64,000 nucleotides of DNA, taken from Thalassobaculum_A sp040219215. GTDB taxonomy: Bacteria; Pseudomonadota; Alphaproteobacteria; Thalassobaculales; Thalassobaculaceae. The DNA is taken from NCBI RefSeq assembly GCF_040219215.1, contig NZ_JAVJSX010000008.1, forward strand, positions 124,001-188,000, written 5' to 3'. Both the position numbers and the translations under genes were made by a program. Within the stretch, counting starts at the first letter, position 1. The number at the start of each line of letters is the position of its first letter. Positions 42,840 through 50,904 of this stretch are shown piece by piece. Under the pieces are notes generated by a model. That model was not told the DNA's origin and searched no databases. It saw only the letters and a list, made by a program, of their open reading frames with translations.

Positions 42840-43298
42840 GTGACCGAGTTTCATCCCGAGGCCTGGCACTGGATCGCTCTCGGCCTGGTGCTTGCGCTCG
42901 GCGAGATGGTGCTGCCGACCAACGTCCTGCTGTGGTTCGGTATCGCGGGAATAGTCACCGGCCTGGTCGTGGCCTGCGTCGATCTCGGTCCCGCCTACCA
43001 GATGGTGATCTTCGCGACCCTGGCGTTCGTTTCGTACTTCCCGGTGCGCTGGGCGGCTCGACGATTCCGCGCCGGCGACGACAGCAACGCCGCGGCCCTG
43101 AACCAGCGCGGCCGTTCGGCGATCGGCCACCACGTCACGGTGATCGAGGCGATCGAGAACGGCTACGGTGCGGTGAAGGTCGGCGACAGCCGCTGGCGGG
43201 CGATGTGCGCGCAGGACCTGCCCGCCGGCACCAAGGTCGAGGTCGTTGATGTCGAGGGCGCCACGCTGAAGGTCCGGCCGTTGGTGTCCGAAGCCTGA
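42840..43298 (+). CDS. NfeD-like membrane protein, partner of the SPFH protein
   Basis: This 152-residue protein has two to three N-terminal membrane helices (WHWIALGLVLALGEMV, VLLWFGIAGIVTGLVVA, MVIFATLAFVSYFPV) followed by an OB-fold domain (GHHVTVIEAIENGYGAVKVGDSRWRA...). This is the short, protease-less NfeD class. The start is a GTG (42840) with GGAGG upstream. It lies 24 bases after the SPFH gene; such pairs are conserved across bacteria. Confidence 0.9.
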   Translation: MTEFHPEAWHWIALGLVLALGEMVLPTNVLLWFGIAGIVTGLVVACVDLGPAYQMVIFATLAFVSYFPVRWAARRFRAGDDSNAAALNQRGRSAIGHHVTVIEAIENGYGAVKVGDSRWRAMCAQDLPAGTKVEVVDVEGATLKVRPLVSEA

Positions 43299-43396
43299 GC
43301 GACGCCGTCTCCAGTCGCGATTTCGCCGCAGTCGCGGCATAAAGGGCGACCGGCGCCGGTCCTGGCGCCACCTGCAAACCGCTGCCGGGCCAAGCT

Positions 43397-45172
43397 GTGA
43401 CGCGACCGATCCTGATCCCGATCTGGGCCCTGGTGTTGATGACCGCCCTGCTGGCCATCCATCGCGGCGTGTCCCATCTGGTGTACGACCAGCTTGAGGT
43501 GCAGAGCCGCGCGACACTCGACCTGTACGTCGCCACCCTGCGCGGGCAGCTCGACAAGTTCAGATCCCAGCCGGTGGTGCTGGCCGAGCATCCGGTGACA
43601 CGGGAGATGTTCGAAGATCGGGGCCCGACCCCGGATGCCGTCGCGGCGGCCAACCGGCTGTATGTCCGCACCGCCCGGGTGATCGGTGCCTCGGACATCT
43701 ACGTGATGGACGGGGACGGCACGACGATCGCCGCCAGCAACTGGAACGACAGTCCGACGTTCGTCGGCCAGAACTTTGCGTACCGGCCGTACTTCATCGA
43801 GGCGATGCAGGGCCGGCTGGGCCGGTTCTTCGCGCTCGGCACCACGTCCAACAAGCGCGGGTACTATTTCGCCTATCCGATCCGACGCGACGGCGAGGTG
43901 GCGGGCGTGCTGGCGGTGAAGGTCGATGTCGAGGACATGGAACGGCTCTGGCACGGCCCCAGCGACCACATGCTGGTGGTCGATGATGCCCGCATGGTCT
44001 TCATGTCCGACCGAACCGATTGGCTGTACCGGCCGACGAGCCCCCTGGTCGACAGCGATCGCGCGCGGCTGTCGCAGACCCGACGGTACGACCGGATCGA
44101 CCGTACGCCCCTGCCGATCTCCGACACCGGTAAGCGTGGCGTTGAGGTCCCCATCGTCACGCTGGGTGGCGATACGCCGGGTCGGTTCCTGCGGCTGCGC
44201 CAGGACATGCCCGACGCCGGCTGGACGGCGGTGATGCTGGCCGGCACGGCCGCGGCCGAAGCCCAGATCCTGGCGGTGACCCTGATCGCCGGGGTGGCGC
44301 TGCTGGCGCTTGCCGGGGCGCTGTGGGCATCGGTGCAACGCCGCCGGGCGATGCGCGAGAAGCTGGAGCTGGAGGAGCGCAGCCGGATTGCCCTGCAGCG
44401 TGCCGCCGCCGACCTGGAACGGCGGGTAGAGGAACGGACCGCCGACCTGGCTATGGCCCAGGACGAGTTGGTCCAGGCGGAGAAGATGGCCGCGCTCGGC
44501 CAGATGCTGACCGGTCTCGGCCACGAACTGAACCAGCCGATCACCGCCATCCGTTCCTACACCGACAACACCCTGAAACTGCTCGCCGCCGGTCGGATGG
44601 AGGCGGTCCAGGCGAACCTTCAGACCATCGCCGAGGTTACCGAGCGGGCCAACCGCCTGATCCGCCACCTCAAGGCGTTCGCCCGCAAGGGCCGGCTGGC
44701 GCTCGGGCATACGCCCCTGGTGGCGGTGGTGCAGCCCGCTCTGCAACTGGTGGCCCATCAGGCGCGCGACGCCTCGGTGTCGATCCGGGTCGGCTCGGGC
44801 ATTTCGGGCGCATCGGTGCGGGCCGACCCGACGCGCCTTGAACAGGTGTTCGTCAACCTGCTGACCAACGCTCTCGACGCGGTGGCTGGCGGGAGCGAGC
44901 GCTGGATCGTGCTCGACGCGGTCGATACCGGGGACGTCGTGCAGATCACCGTGGCCGACAGTGGACCGGGCGTCCCGATCGACAGCCGCGACCGCATCTT
45001 CGAGCCGATGTACACCACCAAGGAGCCGGGCGCCGGCCTGGGCCTCGGTCTGTCGATCGCCTATTCGATCATGCGCGACATGGGCGGGACGCTCACCGTT
45101 GGCGACGCGCCGGGCGGCGGAGCGGTGTTCCGGTTGACCCTGCGCACGAGCCAGGCGGAGGCGGCGGAGTGA
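43397..45172 (+). CDS. dctB: C4-dicarboxylate sensor histidine kinase
   Basis: This 591-residue sensor has an N-terminal helix (about 4-20), a periplasmic double-CACHE-like domain (about 25-285, with YRPYFIEAMQG and GYYFAYPI typical of DctB), a second membrane helix (about 292-312), a coiled coil, then HisKA with H376 in LGHELNQPITAI and HATPase_c (LLTNALDAV, DSGPGVP, GLGLGLSI). It should sense C4-dicarboxylates and phosphorylate the coupled DctD. The start GTG lacks a strong ribosome site; its stop overlaps the dctD start. Confidence 0.93.
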   Translation: MTRPILIPIWALVLMTALLAIHRGVSHLVYDQLEVQSRATLDLYVATLRGQLDKFRSQPVVLAEHPVTREMFEDRGPTPDAVAAANRLYVRTARVIGASDIYVMDGDGTTIAASNWNDSPTFVGQNFAYRPYFIEAMQGRLGRFFALGTTSNKRGYYFAYPIRRDGEVAGVLAVKVDVEDMERLWHGPSDHMLVVDDARMVFMSDRTDWLYRPTSPLVDSDRARLSQTRRYDRIDRTPLPISDTGKRGVEVPIVTLGGDTPGRFLRLRQDMPDAGWTAVMLAGTAAAEAQILAVTLIAGVALLALAGALWASVQRRRAMREKLELEERSRIALQRAAADLERRVEERTADLAMAQDELVQAEKMAALGQMLTGLGHELNQPITAIRSYTDNTLKLLAAGRMEAVQANLQTIAEVTERANRLIRHLKAFARKGRLALGHTPLVAVVQPALQLVAHQARDASVSIRVGSGISGASVRADPTRLEQVFVNLLTNALDAVAGGSERWIVLDAVDTGDVVQITVADSGPGVPIDSRDRIFEPMYTTKEPGAGLGLGLSIAYSIMRDMGGTLTVGDAPGGGAVFRLTLRTSQAEAAE

Positions 45173-46527
45173 TCGAGACCGGCACGGTAATCCTGATCGA
45201 CGATGATCCCGACGTGCTGCGATCCTGTGCACAGTCGCTGGAGTTGGCGGGCCTGCGGGTCGAGGCGAGCGAACGCGCCGACACGGTGGCCAACCGGCTG
45301 GGTCCCGAGACCGACGGCGTCGTCGTGACCGACATCCGCATGCCGGGCCTGGATGGCATCGGGCTGTTGCGGGCGGTGCAGGCAGCCGACCGGGACCTTC
45401 CGGTAATCCTGATGACCGGCCACGGCGACGTTCCGCTGGCGGTCGAGGCGATGCGGGCGGGCGCATACGATTTCCTGGAGAAGCCGTTCGATCCGGCGCA
45501 ACTTGTTCTGACGGTCACGCACGCGCTGGAGAAGCGGCGGCTCGTCCAGGAACTGCGTGCTCTGCAGCGGCCCGCCGGCGCGGCCTCGGACCCGGCGGCG
45601 GCGATCATTGGCGCGTCGCCCCGGATCGAGGCGCTGCGCCGGCTGATCCGTTCGATCGGTCCGCGTCGGGTCGACGTACTGATTACCGGGGAGACTGGCG
45701 CCGGCAAGGAACTGGTGGCGCGTACGCTGCACCAGACCAGCGACCGGGCATCCGGCCCGTTCGTCGCGATCAATTGCGGGGCATTGCCGGAAACCCTGAT
45801 CGAAAGCGAGTTGTTCGGGCACGAAGCGGGGGCTTTCACCGGCGCCCAGCGCCGCCGGATCGGCCGGTTCGAGTTTGCCAAGGGCGGCACGGTGTTCCTC
45901 GACGAGATCGAGTCGATGCCGCTGGACTCGCAGGTCCGTCTATTACGGGTGCTGCAGGAGCGCGCGATCGAGCGGGTCGGGTCCAACGTTCCGGTTCCAG
46001 TCGATGTGAGGGTCATCGCCGCGACCAAGGAAGACCTTCTTGCGAAGGCCGAGCGCGGCGGCTTCCGCGACGATCTGTACTACCGTCTTGCGGTTGCGCC
46101 GATCGCGATCCCGGCGCTGCGCGATCGACCCGAGGACATCCCGGTGCTGTTCGAGCATTTCCGTCATCGCTACGCCACCCGGCACGCGGTCGATGTCGGT
46201 CCGGTCGATCCCGGCTTGGCGGCCCGGCTGCGGGCTCATCGCTGGCCGGGCAACGTGCGGGAACTGCAACATGCCGCCGAACGGGCGGTCATCGGGCTGG
46301 ATCCGCTTATGGACGGTAACCCTGACACACCCGATCCGGTATCCCGCGAAGGCCTGTCGGCTCAGGTCGACCGTTTCGAGAAAGCGGTGATCGAGGCAAT
46401 GTTGTCGGAGACGGGAGGCTCGGTGACCGACGCCCATCAGCGCCTCGGAATTGGCCGAAAGACCCTCTACGAGAAGATGCAGCGCCACGGCGTCGATCCG
46501 GCTCGGTATCGCAGGCAGGAGCCATAG
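45169..46527 (+). CDS. dctD: sigma54-dependent response regulator
   Basis: This 452-residue activator has a receiver domain (acidic D11-D13, phospho-acceptor D55, K105), an AAA+ domain with Walker A GETGAGKE (174-181), the sigma54-contact loop GAFTGA (221-226) and Walker B TVFLDE (241-246), and a Fis-type helix-turn-helix at the C-terminus (SVTDAHQRLGIGRKTLYEKMQRHG). The GTG start overlaps the dctB stop (GTGA). The target is almost certainly the sigma54 promoter before dctP, 175 bases downstream. Confidence 0.95.
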   Translation: MIETGTVILIDDDPDVLRSCAQSLELAGLRVEASERADTVANRLGPETDGVVVTDIRMPGLDGIGLLRAVQAADRDLPVILMTGHGDVPLAVEAMRAGAYDFLEKPFDPAQLVLTVTHALEKRRLVQELRALQRPAGAASDPAAAIIGASPRIEALRRLIRSIGPRRVDVLITGETGAGKELVARTLHQTSDRASGPFVAINCGALPETLIESELFGHEAGAFTGAQRRRIGRFEFAKGGTVFLDEIESMPLDSQVRLLRVLQERAIERVGSNVPVPVDVRVIAATKEDLLAKAERGGFRDDLYYRLAVAPIAIPALRDRPEDIPVLFEHFRHRYATRHAVDVGPVDPGLAARLRAHRWPGNVRELQHAAERAVIGLDPLMDGNPDTPDPVSREGLSAQVDRFEKAVIEAMLSETGGSVTDAHQRLGIGRKTLYEKMQRHGVDPARYRRQEP

Positions 46528-46613
46528 GCGGCTGTGTCGGTTTCCACACGATCGCCGACGCGCGTTGGGTGGAATCCCGCACGTTTTCGGATGGAAGACC
46601 GCAATGGTGCGAT

Positions 46614-46657
46614 GCAGCAATAAAATGCTGCGAAGCGGGAAGTTTTTGTAACAAAAC
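46614..46657. promoter_or_regulatory. candidate DctD enhancer sites
   Basis: Two inverted repeats lie 45-90 bases upstream of the -24 element of the dctP promoter: GCAGCA-N6-TGCTGC (46614-46631) and GTTTT-N6-AAAAC (46642-46657). Position and pairing fit upstream activator sequences; identity as DctD sites is inferred. Confidence 0.4.
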
Positions 46658-46701
46658 CCTGAAATCGTCTGTCTGAACGATCTGCGCCGTTAGCTGCCAA
46701 G

Positions 46702-46717
46702 TGGTACGAGGCTTGCG
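46702..46717 (+). promoter_or_regulatory. sigma54 (-24/-12) promoter of dctPQM
   Basis: TGGTACGAGGCTTGCG matches the -24/-12 consensus, with GG at 46703-46704 and GC at 46715-46716 separated by exactly ten bases. Transcription should start near 46728, about 55 bases before dctP. The adjacent dctD gene encodes the required activator. Confidence 0.85.
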
Positions 46718-46782
46718 CTGTACCTGCCATCAGAAACGCCGGCGACATACTGCCGGTGTCGGATTCCGACGGGAGGAAACCC

Positions 46783-47787
46783 ATGCGCAACACATTGACG
46801 GCCGCGATCGCGGCCGCCGCACTTTTGGCCGTCTCCGGCCCCGCCTACGCCAGCTGCGAGGCCGGCGAGACCGTAATCAAGTTCAGCCACGTGGTCGCCG
46901 CAAAGGGCCACCCGAAGGGCGAGGCCGCCGACCTGTTCGCCGAACGCGTCAACAAGGAGATGAACGGCAAGGTCTGCGTCGAGGTCTACCCGAACTCGCA
47001 GCTGTTCGACGACAACAAGGTGCTGGAGGCAATGCTGCTCGGCGACGTGCAGATGGCGGCTCCGTCGGTGTCGAAGATGGAAGACTACTCGCTGAAGTTC
47101 CAGGTGTTCGACCTGCCGTTCCTGTTCGACGACGTGAACGCGGTCGATCGCTTCCAGCAGTCGGCGACTGGCCAGGCGCTGCTGCGGTCGGTCGAGGACA
47201 AGGGTCTGCTCGGCCTTGGCTACTGGCATAACGGCATGAAGCAGTTGTCCGCGAAGAAGCCGCTGCTGGTGCCGGCCGACGCCAAGGGCCTGAAGTTCCG
47301 CATCCAGGCGTCCGACATCCTGCAGGCGCAGTTCGAGGCGCTCGGCTCCAGCCCGCAGAAGCTTGCTTTCAAGGAAGTCTACGGCGCGCTGCAGACCGGC
47401 GTCGTTGACGGCCAGGAGAACACCTGGTCGAACATCTACACCCAGAAGTTCTTCGAGGTTCAGGACGGCATCACCGAGACCAACCACGGCATCATCGACT
47501 ACATCGTGGTGACGTCGGCTGAGTTCTGGAACGGCCTGCCGGCCGATGTCCGCACCAAGCTGACCACGATCTTCAACGAAGTGACGGCCGAGAAGAACGC
47601 GCAGTCCAATGCCATCAACGACCAGAACCGCAAGAAGATCATCGATGCCGGCAGCACGATCCGGGAACTGAACGCCGAGCAGCGTGCAGCCTGGAAGGCA
47701 GCGATGAAGCCCGTTTGGGACAAGTTCAGCGGCAACATCGGCCAGGATCTGATCCAGGCCGCGCTCTCGTCGAACGCGACCAACTAA
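46783..47787 (+). CDS. dctP: TRAP transporter C4-dicarboxylate-binding protein
   Basis: This 334-residue periplasmic receptor has a signal peptide that is cleaved near AYA (residue 23). The mature protein shows VIKFSHVVAAKGHPKGEAADLFAERV, PNSQLFDD and the arginine motif GLKFRIQ that binds the substrate carboxylate, followed by YGALQTGVVDGQENTWSNIYT. These are typical of DctP for malate, succinate and fumarate. The ATG at 46783 follows GGGAGGAAACCC; a longer frame from 46756 is not needed. It is first in dctPQM. Confidence 0.95.
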   Translation: MRNTLTAAIAAAALLAVSGPAYASCEAGETVIKFSHVVAAKGHPKGEAADLFAERVNKEMNGKVCVEVYPNSQLFDDNKVLEAMLLGDVQMAAPSVSKMEDYSLKFQVFDLPFLFDDVNAVDRFQQSATGQALLRSVEDKGLLGLGYWHNGMKQLSAKKPLLVPADAKGLKFRIQASDILQAQFEALGSSPQKLAFKEVYGALQTGVVDGQENTWSNIYTQKFFEVQDGITETNHGIIDYIVVTSAEFWNGLPADVRTKLTTIFNEVTAEKNAQSNAINDQNRKKIIDAGSTIRELNAEQRAAWKAAMKPVWDKFSGNIGQDLIQAALSSNATN

Positions 47788-47798
47788 GGCGCACGGCG

Positions 47799-47828
47799 AC
47801 GGCGGCTCCCTCGCGAGGGAGCCGCCGT
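47799..47828 (+). terminator. hairpin between dctP and dctQ (attenuator)
   Basis: The 30-base sequence is a perfect palindrome, forming a 13-bp GC-rich stem with CGCG loop followed by TTT (47828-47830). Lying 12 bases after the dctP stop, it probably stops part of the transcription and stabilises the dctP message, so more receptor than membrane subunits is made. Confidence 0.75.
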
Positions 47829-47901
47829 TTCCAATCAGCGGATCGCGTAGCCCGGAAGACCTGGGCAAGATCAATGATCACGCGACAGGGGGGATCCACG
47901 C

Positions 47902-48477
47902 ATGCAGGCCGTGTCCGACTGGGTCGACCGGATTGAGCGCGCCATTCTGGCGCTGCTTTTGGCGACCATGACCATCGTCACCTTCAGCCAGGTAATTGCC
48001 CGCTACGTGTTCAATTCCGGCTGGGTCCCGGCGCTTGAGTTGACCACCATCTGTTTCGCTTGGCTTGTCCTGTTTGGCTGTTCCTACGGATTGAAGATCG
48101 GCGGGCATCTGGGAGTGGATGCGCTTATCCGACTGGCCCCGAAGCCGGTGTTCCGGCTGTTCGTTCTGTTCGGCGTGGCCTGCTGCGTGATCTATGCGGT
48201 GATCTTCTTCTACGGCTCCTGCGGCAACCCGTTCGTCACCGGCAAGCTCTGCGGCTCCGGCTACGTTGGCAAGATGGCCAAGATCGGCCTGCGCAGCGAG
48301 GACCTGCATTGGCCGCGCTGGATGATCTACTCGATCCTGCCGATCGGCATGACGCTGTTCGCCTTCCGCGCCGTCGAGGCCGGCTGGGCGATCATGACCG
48401 GGCAGCGGGAGTCGCTGGCCGCTGGCCATGAGGCCGAAGACCTCGTTCGCGAGAACGAAGGCGTGGTCAAGAGCTAG
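47902..48477 (+). CDS. dctQ: TRAP transporter small membrane subunit
   Basis: This 191-residue protein has four transmembrane helices. Helix 1 region AILALLLATMTIVTFSQVIARYVF and the following ELTTICFAWLVLFGCSYGLKIGGHLGVD are the DctQ signature. There is a Cys-containing loop (GSCGNPFVTGKLCGSG), and the C-terminus is a charged tail. It forms the QM membrane complex with DctM. It is 114 bases after dctP, past the hairpin, and 14 bases before dctM. Confidence 0.93.
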   Translation: MQAVSDWVDRIERAILALLLATMTIVTFSQVIARYVFNSGWVPALELTTICFAWLVLFGCSYGLKIGGHLGVDALIRLAPKPVFRLFVLFGVACCVIYAVIFFYGSCGNPFVTGKLCGSGYVGKMAKIGLRSEDLHWPRWMIYSILPIGMTLFAFRAVEAGWAIMTGQRESLAAGHEAEDLVRENEGVVKS

Positions 48478-48491
48478 GCGGGAGCAGATCC

Positions 48492-49892
48492 ATGGAATCC
48501 CTTATCCTCTTCGCCCTGGTCCTCGGCCTGCTGTTCCTCGGCGTGCCGATCGCCATCTCGCTCGGGTTGGCGAGCCTGACCCTGATCATCTTCTTCTCCA
48601 ACGACTCGCTGGCGTCGATTGCGCTGAAGTTCTTCGAGAGCGCCGAGCACTACACCCTGCTGGCGATCCCGTTCTTCATCCTGGCTTCGGCGTTCATGTC
48701 GACCGGCGGCGTGGCGCGGCGGATCATCCGGTTCGCAATCGCGATCGTCGGGTCGTTCCGCGGCGGTCTGGCGATGGCGGGCGTTTTCGCCTGCATGATG
48801 TTCGCCGCGCTGTCGGGATCGTCGCCGGCCACCGTGGTCGCGATCGGGACGATCGTGATCGCCGGGATGCGGCAGGTCGGTTACTCGAAGGAGTTCGCAG
48901 CCGGCGTGATCTGCAACGCCGGAACGCTGGGCATCCTGATCCCGCCGTCGATCGTGATGGTGGTGTATGCCGCCGCCACCGACGTCTCGGTCGGCCGGAT
49001 GTTCCTGGCCGGCGTGTTCCCCGGACTGGTTGCCGGCCTGATGCTGATGATCGGCATCTATATCGCAGCCCGCGTGATGAACCTGCCGGCGCAGCCCTGG
49101 GCCGGGTTCCGGGAGATATGGGAGGCGTTCTCGGATGCCGCCTGGGGCCTGTTCCTGATCATCATCATCCTGGGCGGCATCTACGGCGGCGTGTTCACGC
49201 CGACCGAAGCCGCAGCGGTTGCGGCGGTCTACTCGTTCTTCATCGCGCTGTTCGTCTACCGGGACATGGGGCCGTTGCATGGCCAGTCGTGGCGCCGCGC
49301 TGATGAAGGGTTAGTCGGGGCCGCCGGCCGCAACCTCTGGCTGGTGACCACGCGGTTCGTGCCGGCCTGCTTCCACGGCGACACCCAGAAGGTGATGAAC
49401 GACTCGGTCAAGACGACCGTGATGCTGATGTTCATCATCGCCAACGCGCTGTTGTTCGCCCACGTCCTGACGACCGAGCGGATCCCGCAGTCGATTACCG
49501 AATGGATGCTCGGCGCCGGCTTCACCTGGTGGACGTTCCTGCTGGCGGTGAATCTGCTGCTGCTGCTGGGCGGCCAGTTCATGGAGCCGTCGGGACTGCT
49601 GTTGATCGTGGCACCGGTGGTGTTCCCGATCGCCGTCGAACTCGGCATCGATCCGATCCACCTGGGCATCATCATGGTGGTGAACATGGAGATCGGCATG
49701 ATCACCCCGCCGATCGGACTGAACCTGTTCGTGACGTCCGGCATTACCGGGATGAGTGTGCTTCAGGTGGTCAGGGCGGCAGCGCCGTGGGTGCTGATCT
49801 TGTTCCTGTTCCTGATCATCGTGACGTTCGTGCCGGGCCTGTCGACCTGGCTGCCCACCACGCTGATGGGGCCGGAGATCATCATACGCTGA
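48492..49892 (+). CDS. dctM: TRAP transporter large membrane subunit
   Basis: This 466-residue permease has about 11-12 hydrophobic segments. Family landmarks are IPFFILASAFMSTGGVARRI, FAALSGSSPATVVAIG, GTLGILIPPSIVMVVY, GGVFTPTEAAAVAAVY and MITPPIGLNLFV, the sodium- and substrate-binding loops of DctM. A charged cytoplasmic loop near 260-310 is longer than average. It is the last gene of dctPQM and is followed at once by a strong hairpin. Confidence 0.95.
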   Translation: MESLILFALVLGLLFLGVPIAISLGLASLTLIIFFSNDSLASIALKFFESAEHYTLLAIPFFILASAFMSTGGVARRIIRFAIAIVGSFRGGLAMAGVFACMMFAALSGSSPATVVAIGTIVIAGMRQVGYSKEFAAGVICNAGTLGILIPPSIVMVVYAAATDVSVGRMFLAGVFPGLVAGLMLMIGIYIAARVMNLPAQPWAGFREIWEAFSDAAWGLFLIIIILGGIYGGVFTPTEAAAVAAVYSFFIALFVYRDMGPLHGQSWRRADEGLVGAAGRNLWLVTTRFVPACFHGDTQKVMNDSVKTTVMLMFIIANALLFAHVLTTERIPQSITEWMLGAGFTWWTFLLAVNLLLLLGGQFMEPSGLLLIVAPVVFPIAVELGIDPIHLGIIMVVNMEIGMITPPIGLNLFVTSGITGMSVLQVVRAAAPWVLILFLFLIIVTFVPGLSTWLPTTLMGPEIIIR

Positions 49893-49894
49893 CG

Positions 49895-49936
49895 GTGTTG
49901 CCCGAGCGGAGCGCTGGGTCTTCGCTCGGGCAACAC
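49895..49936. terminator. 14-bp hairpin after dctM
   Basis: GTGTTGCCCGAGCG (49895-49908) and CGCTCGGGCAACAC (49923-49936) pair perfectly around a 14-base loop, starting two bases after the dctM stop. No T-run follows, so termination may be factor-dependent, or the stem may only protect the 3' end. Confidence 0.6.
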
Positions 49937-49952
49937 TCAGACGGCTGGACGC

Positions 49953-50090
49953 TCAGGTCCGGCGGCCGCGCATGTAGCGGCGTTCGGGATGGTAGACCGC
50001 CCGGCGTGCCAGGGTACGCAACTGTCGGCTCCATCGGCGCAGCAGGATGGTCAGGGCGTCCTGGGTCAGTACCTCTTTGATCCGCGTCAT
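49953..50090 (-). CDS. possible very small basic protein
   Basis: This frame of 45-46 residues, from one of two adjacent ATGs (50091-50093 or 50088-50090), follows GAGGACGAG. It encodes a highly basic helix-rich peptide (TRIKEVLTQDALTILLRRWSRQLRTLARRAVYHPERRYMRGRR). Alphaproteobacteria have many such Arg-rich small proteins, some of DUF1127 type, but I see no clear DUF1127 motif. Chance coding cannot be excluded. Confidence 0.4.
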   Translation of the reverse strand: MTRIKEVLTQDALTILLRRWSRQLRTLARRAVYHPERRYMRGRRT

Positions 50091-50251
50091 CATCTCGTCC
50101 TCGAACCGTGACTGGTCCACCCTCGCCCGATGCAAACAATGGGCCGAAAACGTTAATGAACGGAAAACGCGACTGAATTTGGATCAAGTTTTGTTGCTGG
50201 TGTGACCGGACGCCATTGACCGAAGGGCGGCGGCGGGTTTTGCCGATCGCG

Positions 50252-50881
50252 TTAAGGGCGTGGGCCGACCTTCTCCCAGAACTCCTGGGTCGAGTTGGTG
50301 CGCGGGAACGGTGCATCGGGTACCGGCACCTCCAGGAACCGGCACAGCGGTTCCCAGCCTTCGACGACGTCGAACACCAGGAGCCGCTTGGCCGGGACGG
50401 CGGCGGTCACGTCGGCGATGTGGTCGTTGAACGCCGCGATCGAGGCCGCGCCGTCATGGTACGCCCCGCGCAGCGACCCGTCGGCGATCACCCGCCGGGC
50501 CATGGCGCGCATGCGCCGGACCTCCGGCGCGGCGTCCTCGTCGTCGCCGTCCAGCAGCGCCTTGATGGTGCCGGAGAAGCTGGTCCACCAGCGTTCGGCC
50601 GGCCGAACGCTCAGCAGCACCTTGGCGTCCGGGTAGAACGCCGCCAGTTCACGCCAGAATCGTGCGCTCGGCCAGTCGACAGAGGACCGGTAGCCGGCAA
50701 ACACCCGATTCCAATCGACTGCGTCGCCGGCAGCCGCGGCTTCCCAGTGCTCAAGCTGGCCGGGCTGGCTGCGAACCTCCGACATGTGATGGCAGGGGCC
50801 GAAGCCGAGCTGCTCGAGCGCGACCTTCAGCGACGCCGTTCCGGTACGCCCGAAACCCGCACCGACCACTGCCAATCCCAT
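50252..50881 (-). CDS. sulfotransferase family protein
   Basis: This 209-residue protein is of the short sulfotransferase group. The N-terminal phosphosulfate-binding loop is GAGFGRTGTASLKVALEQLG (about 7-26). The second element is ETVLLSVRP-like KVLLSVRPAERWWTSF, and the C-terminal LLVFDVVEGWEPLCRFLEV matches family ends. The acceptor is unknown. The ATG (50879-50881) lies 24 bases beyond the natural end of the malate synthase gene, suggesting co-transcription. Confidence 0.8.
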   Translation of the reverse strand: MGLAVVGAGFGRTGTASLKVALEQLGFGPCHHMSEVRSQPGQLEHWEAAAAGDAVDWNRVFAGYRSSVDWPSARFWRELAAFYPDAKVLLSVRPAERWWTSFSGTIKALLDGDDEDAAPEVRRMRAMARRVIADGSLRGAYHDGAASIAAFNDHIADVTAAVPAKRLLVFDVVEGWEPLCRFLEVPVPDAPFPRTNSTQEFWEKVGPRP

Positions 50882-50904
50882 GACGATGACCCCATCCTGC
50901 GGTG

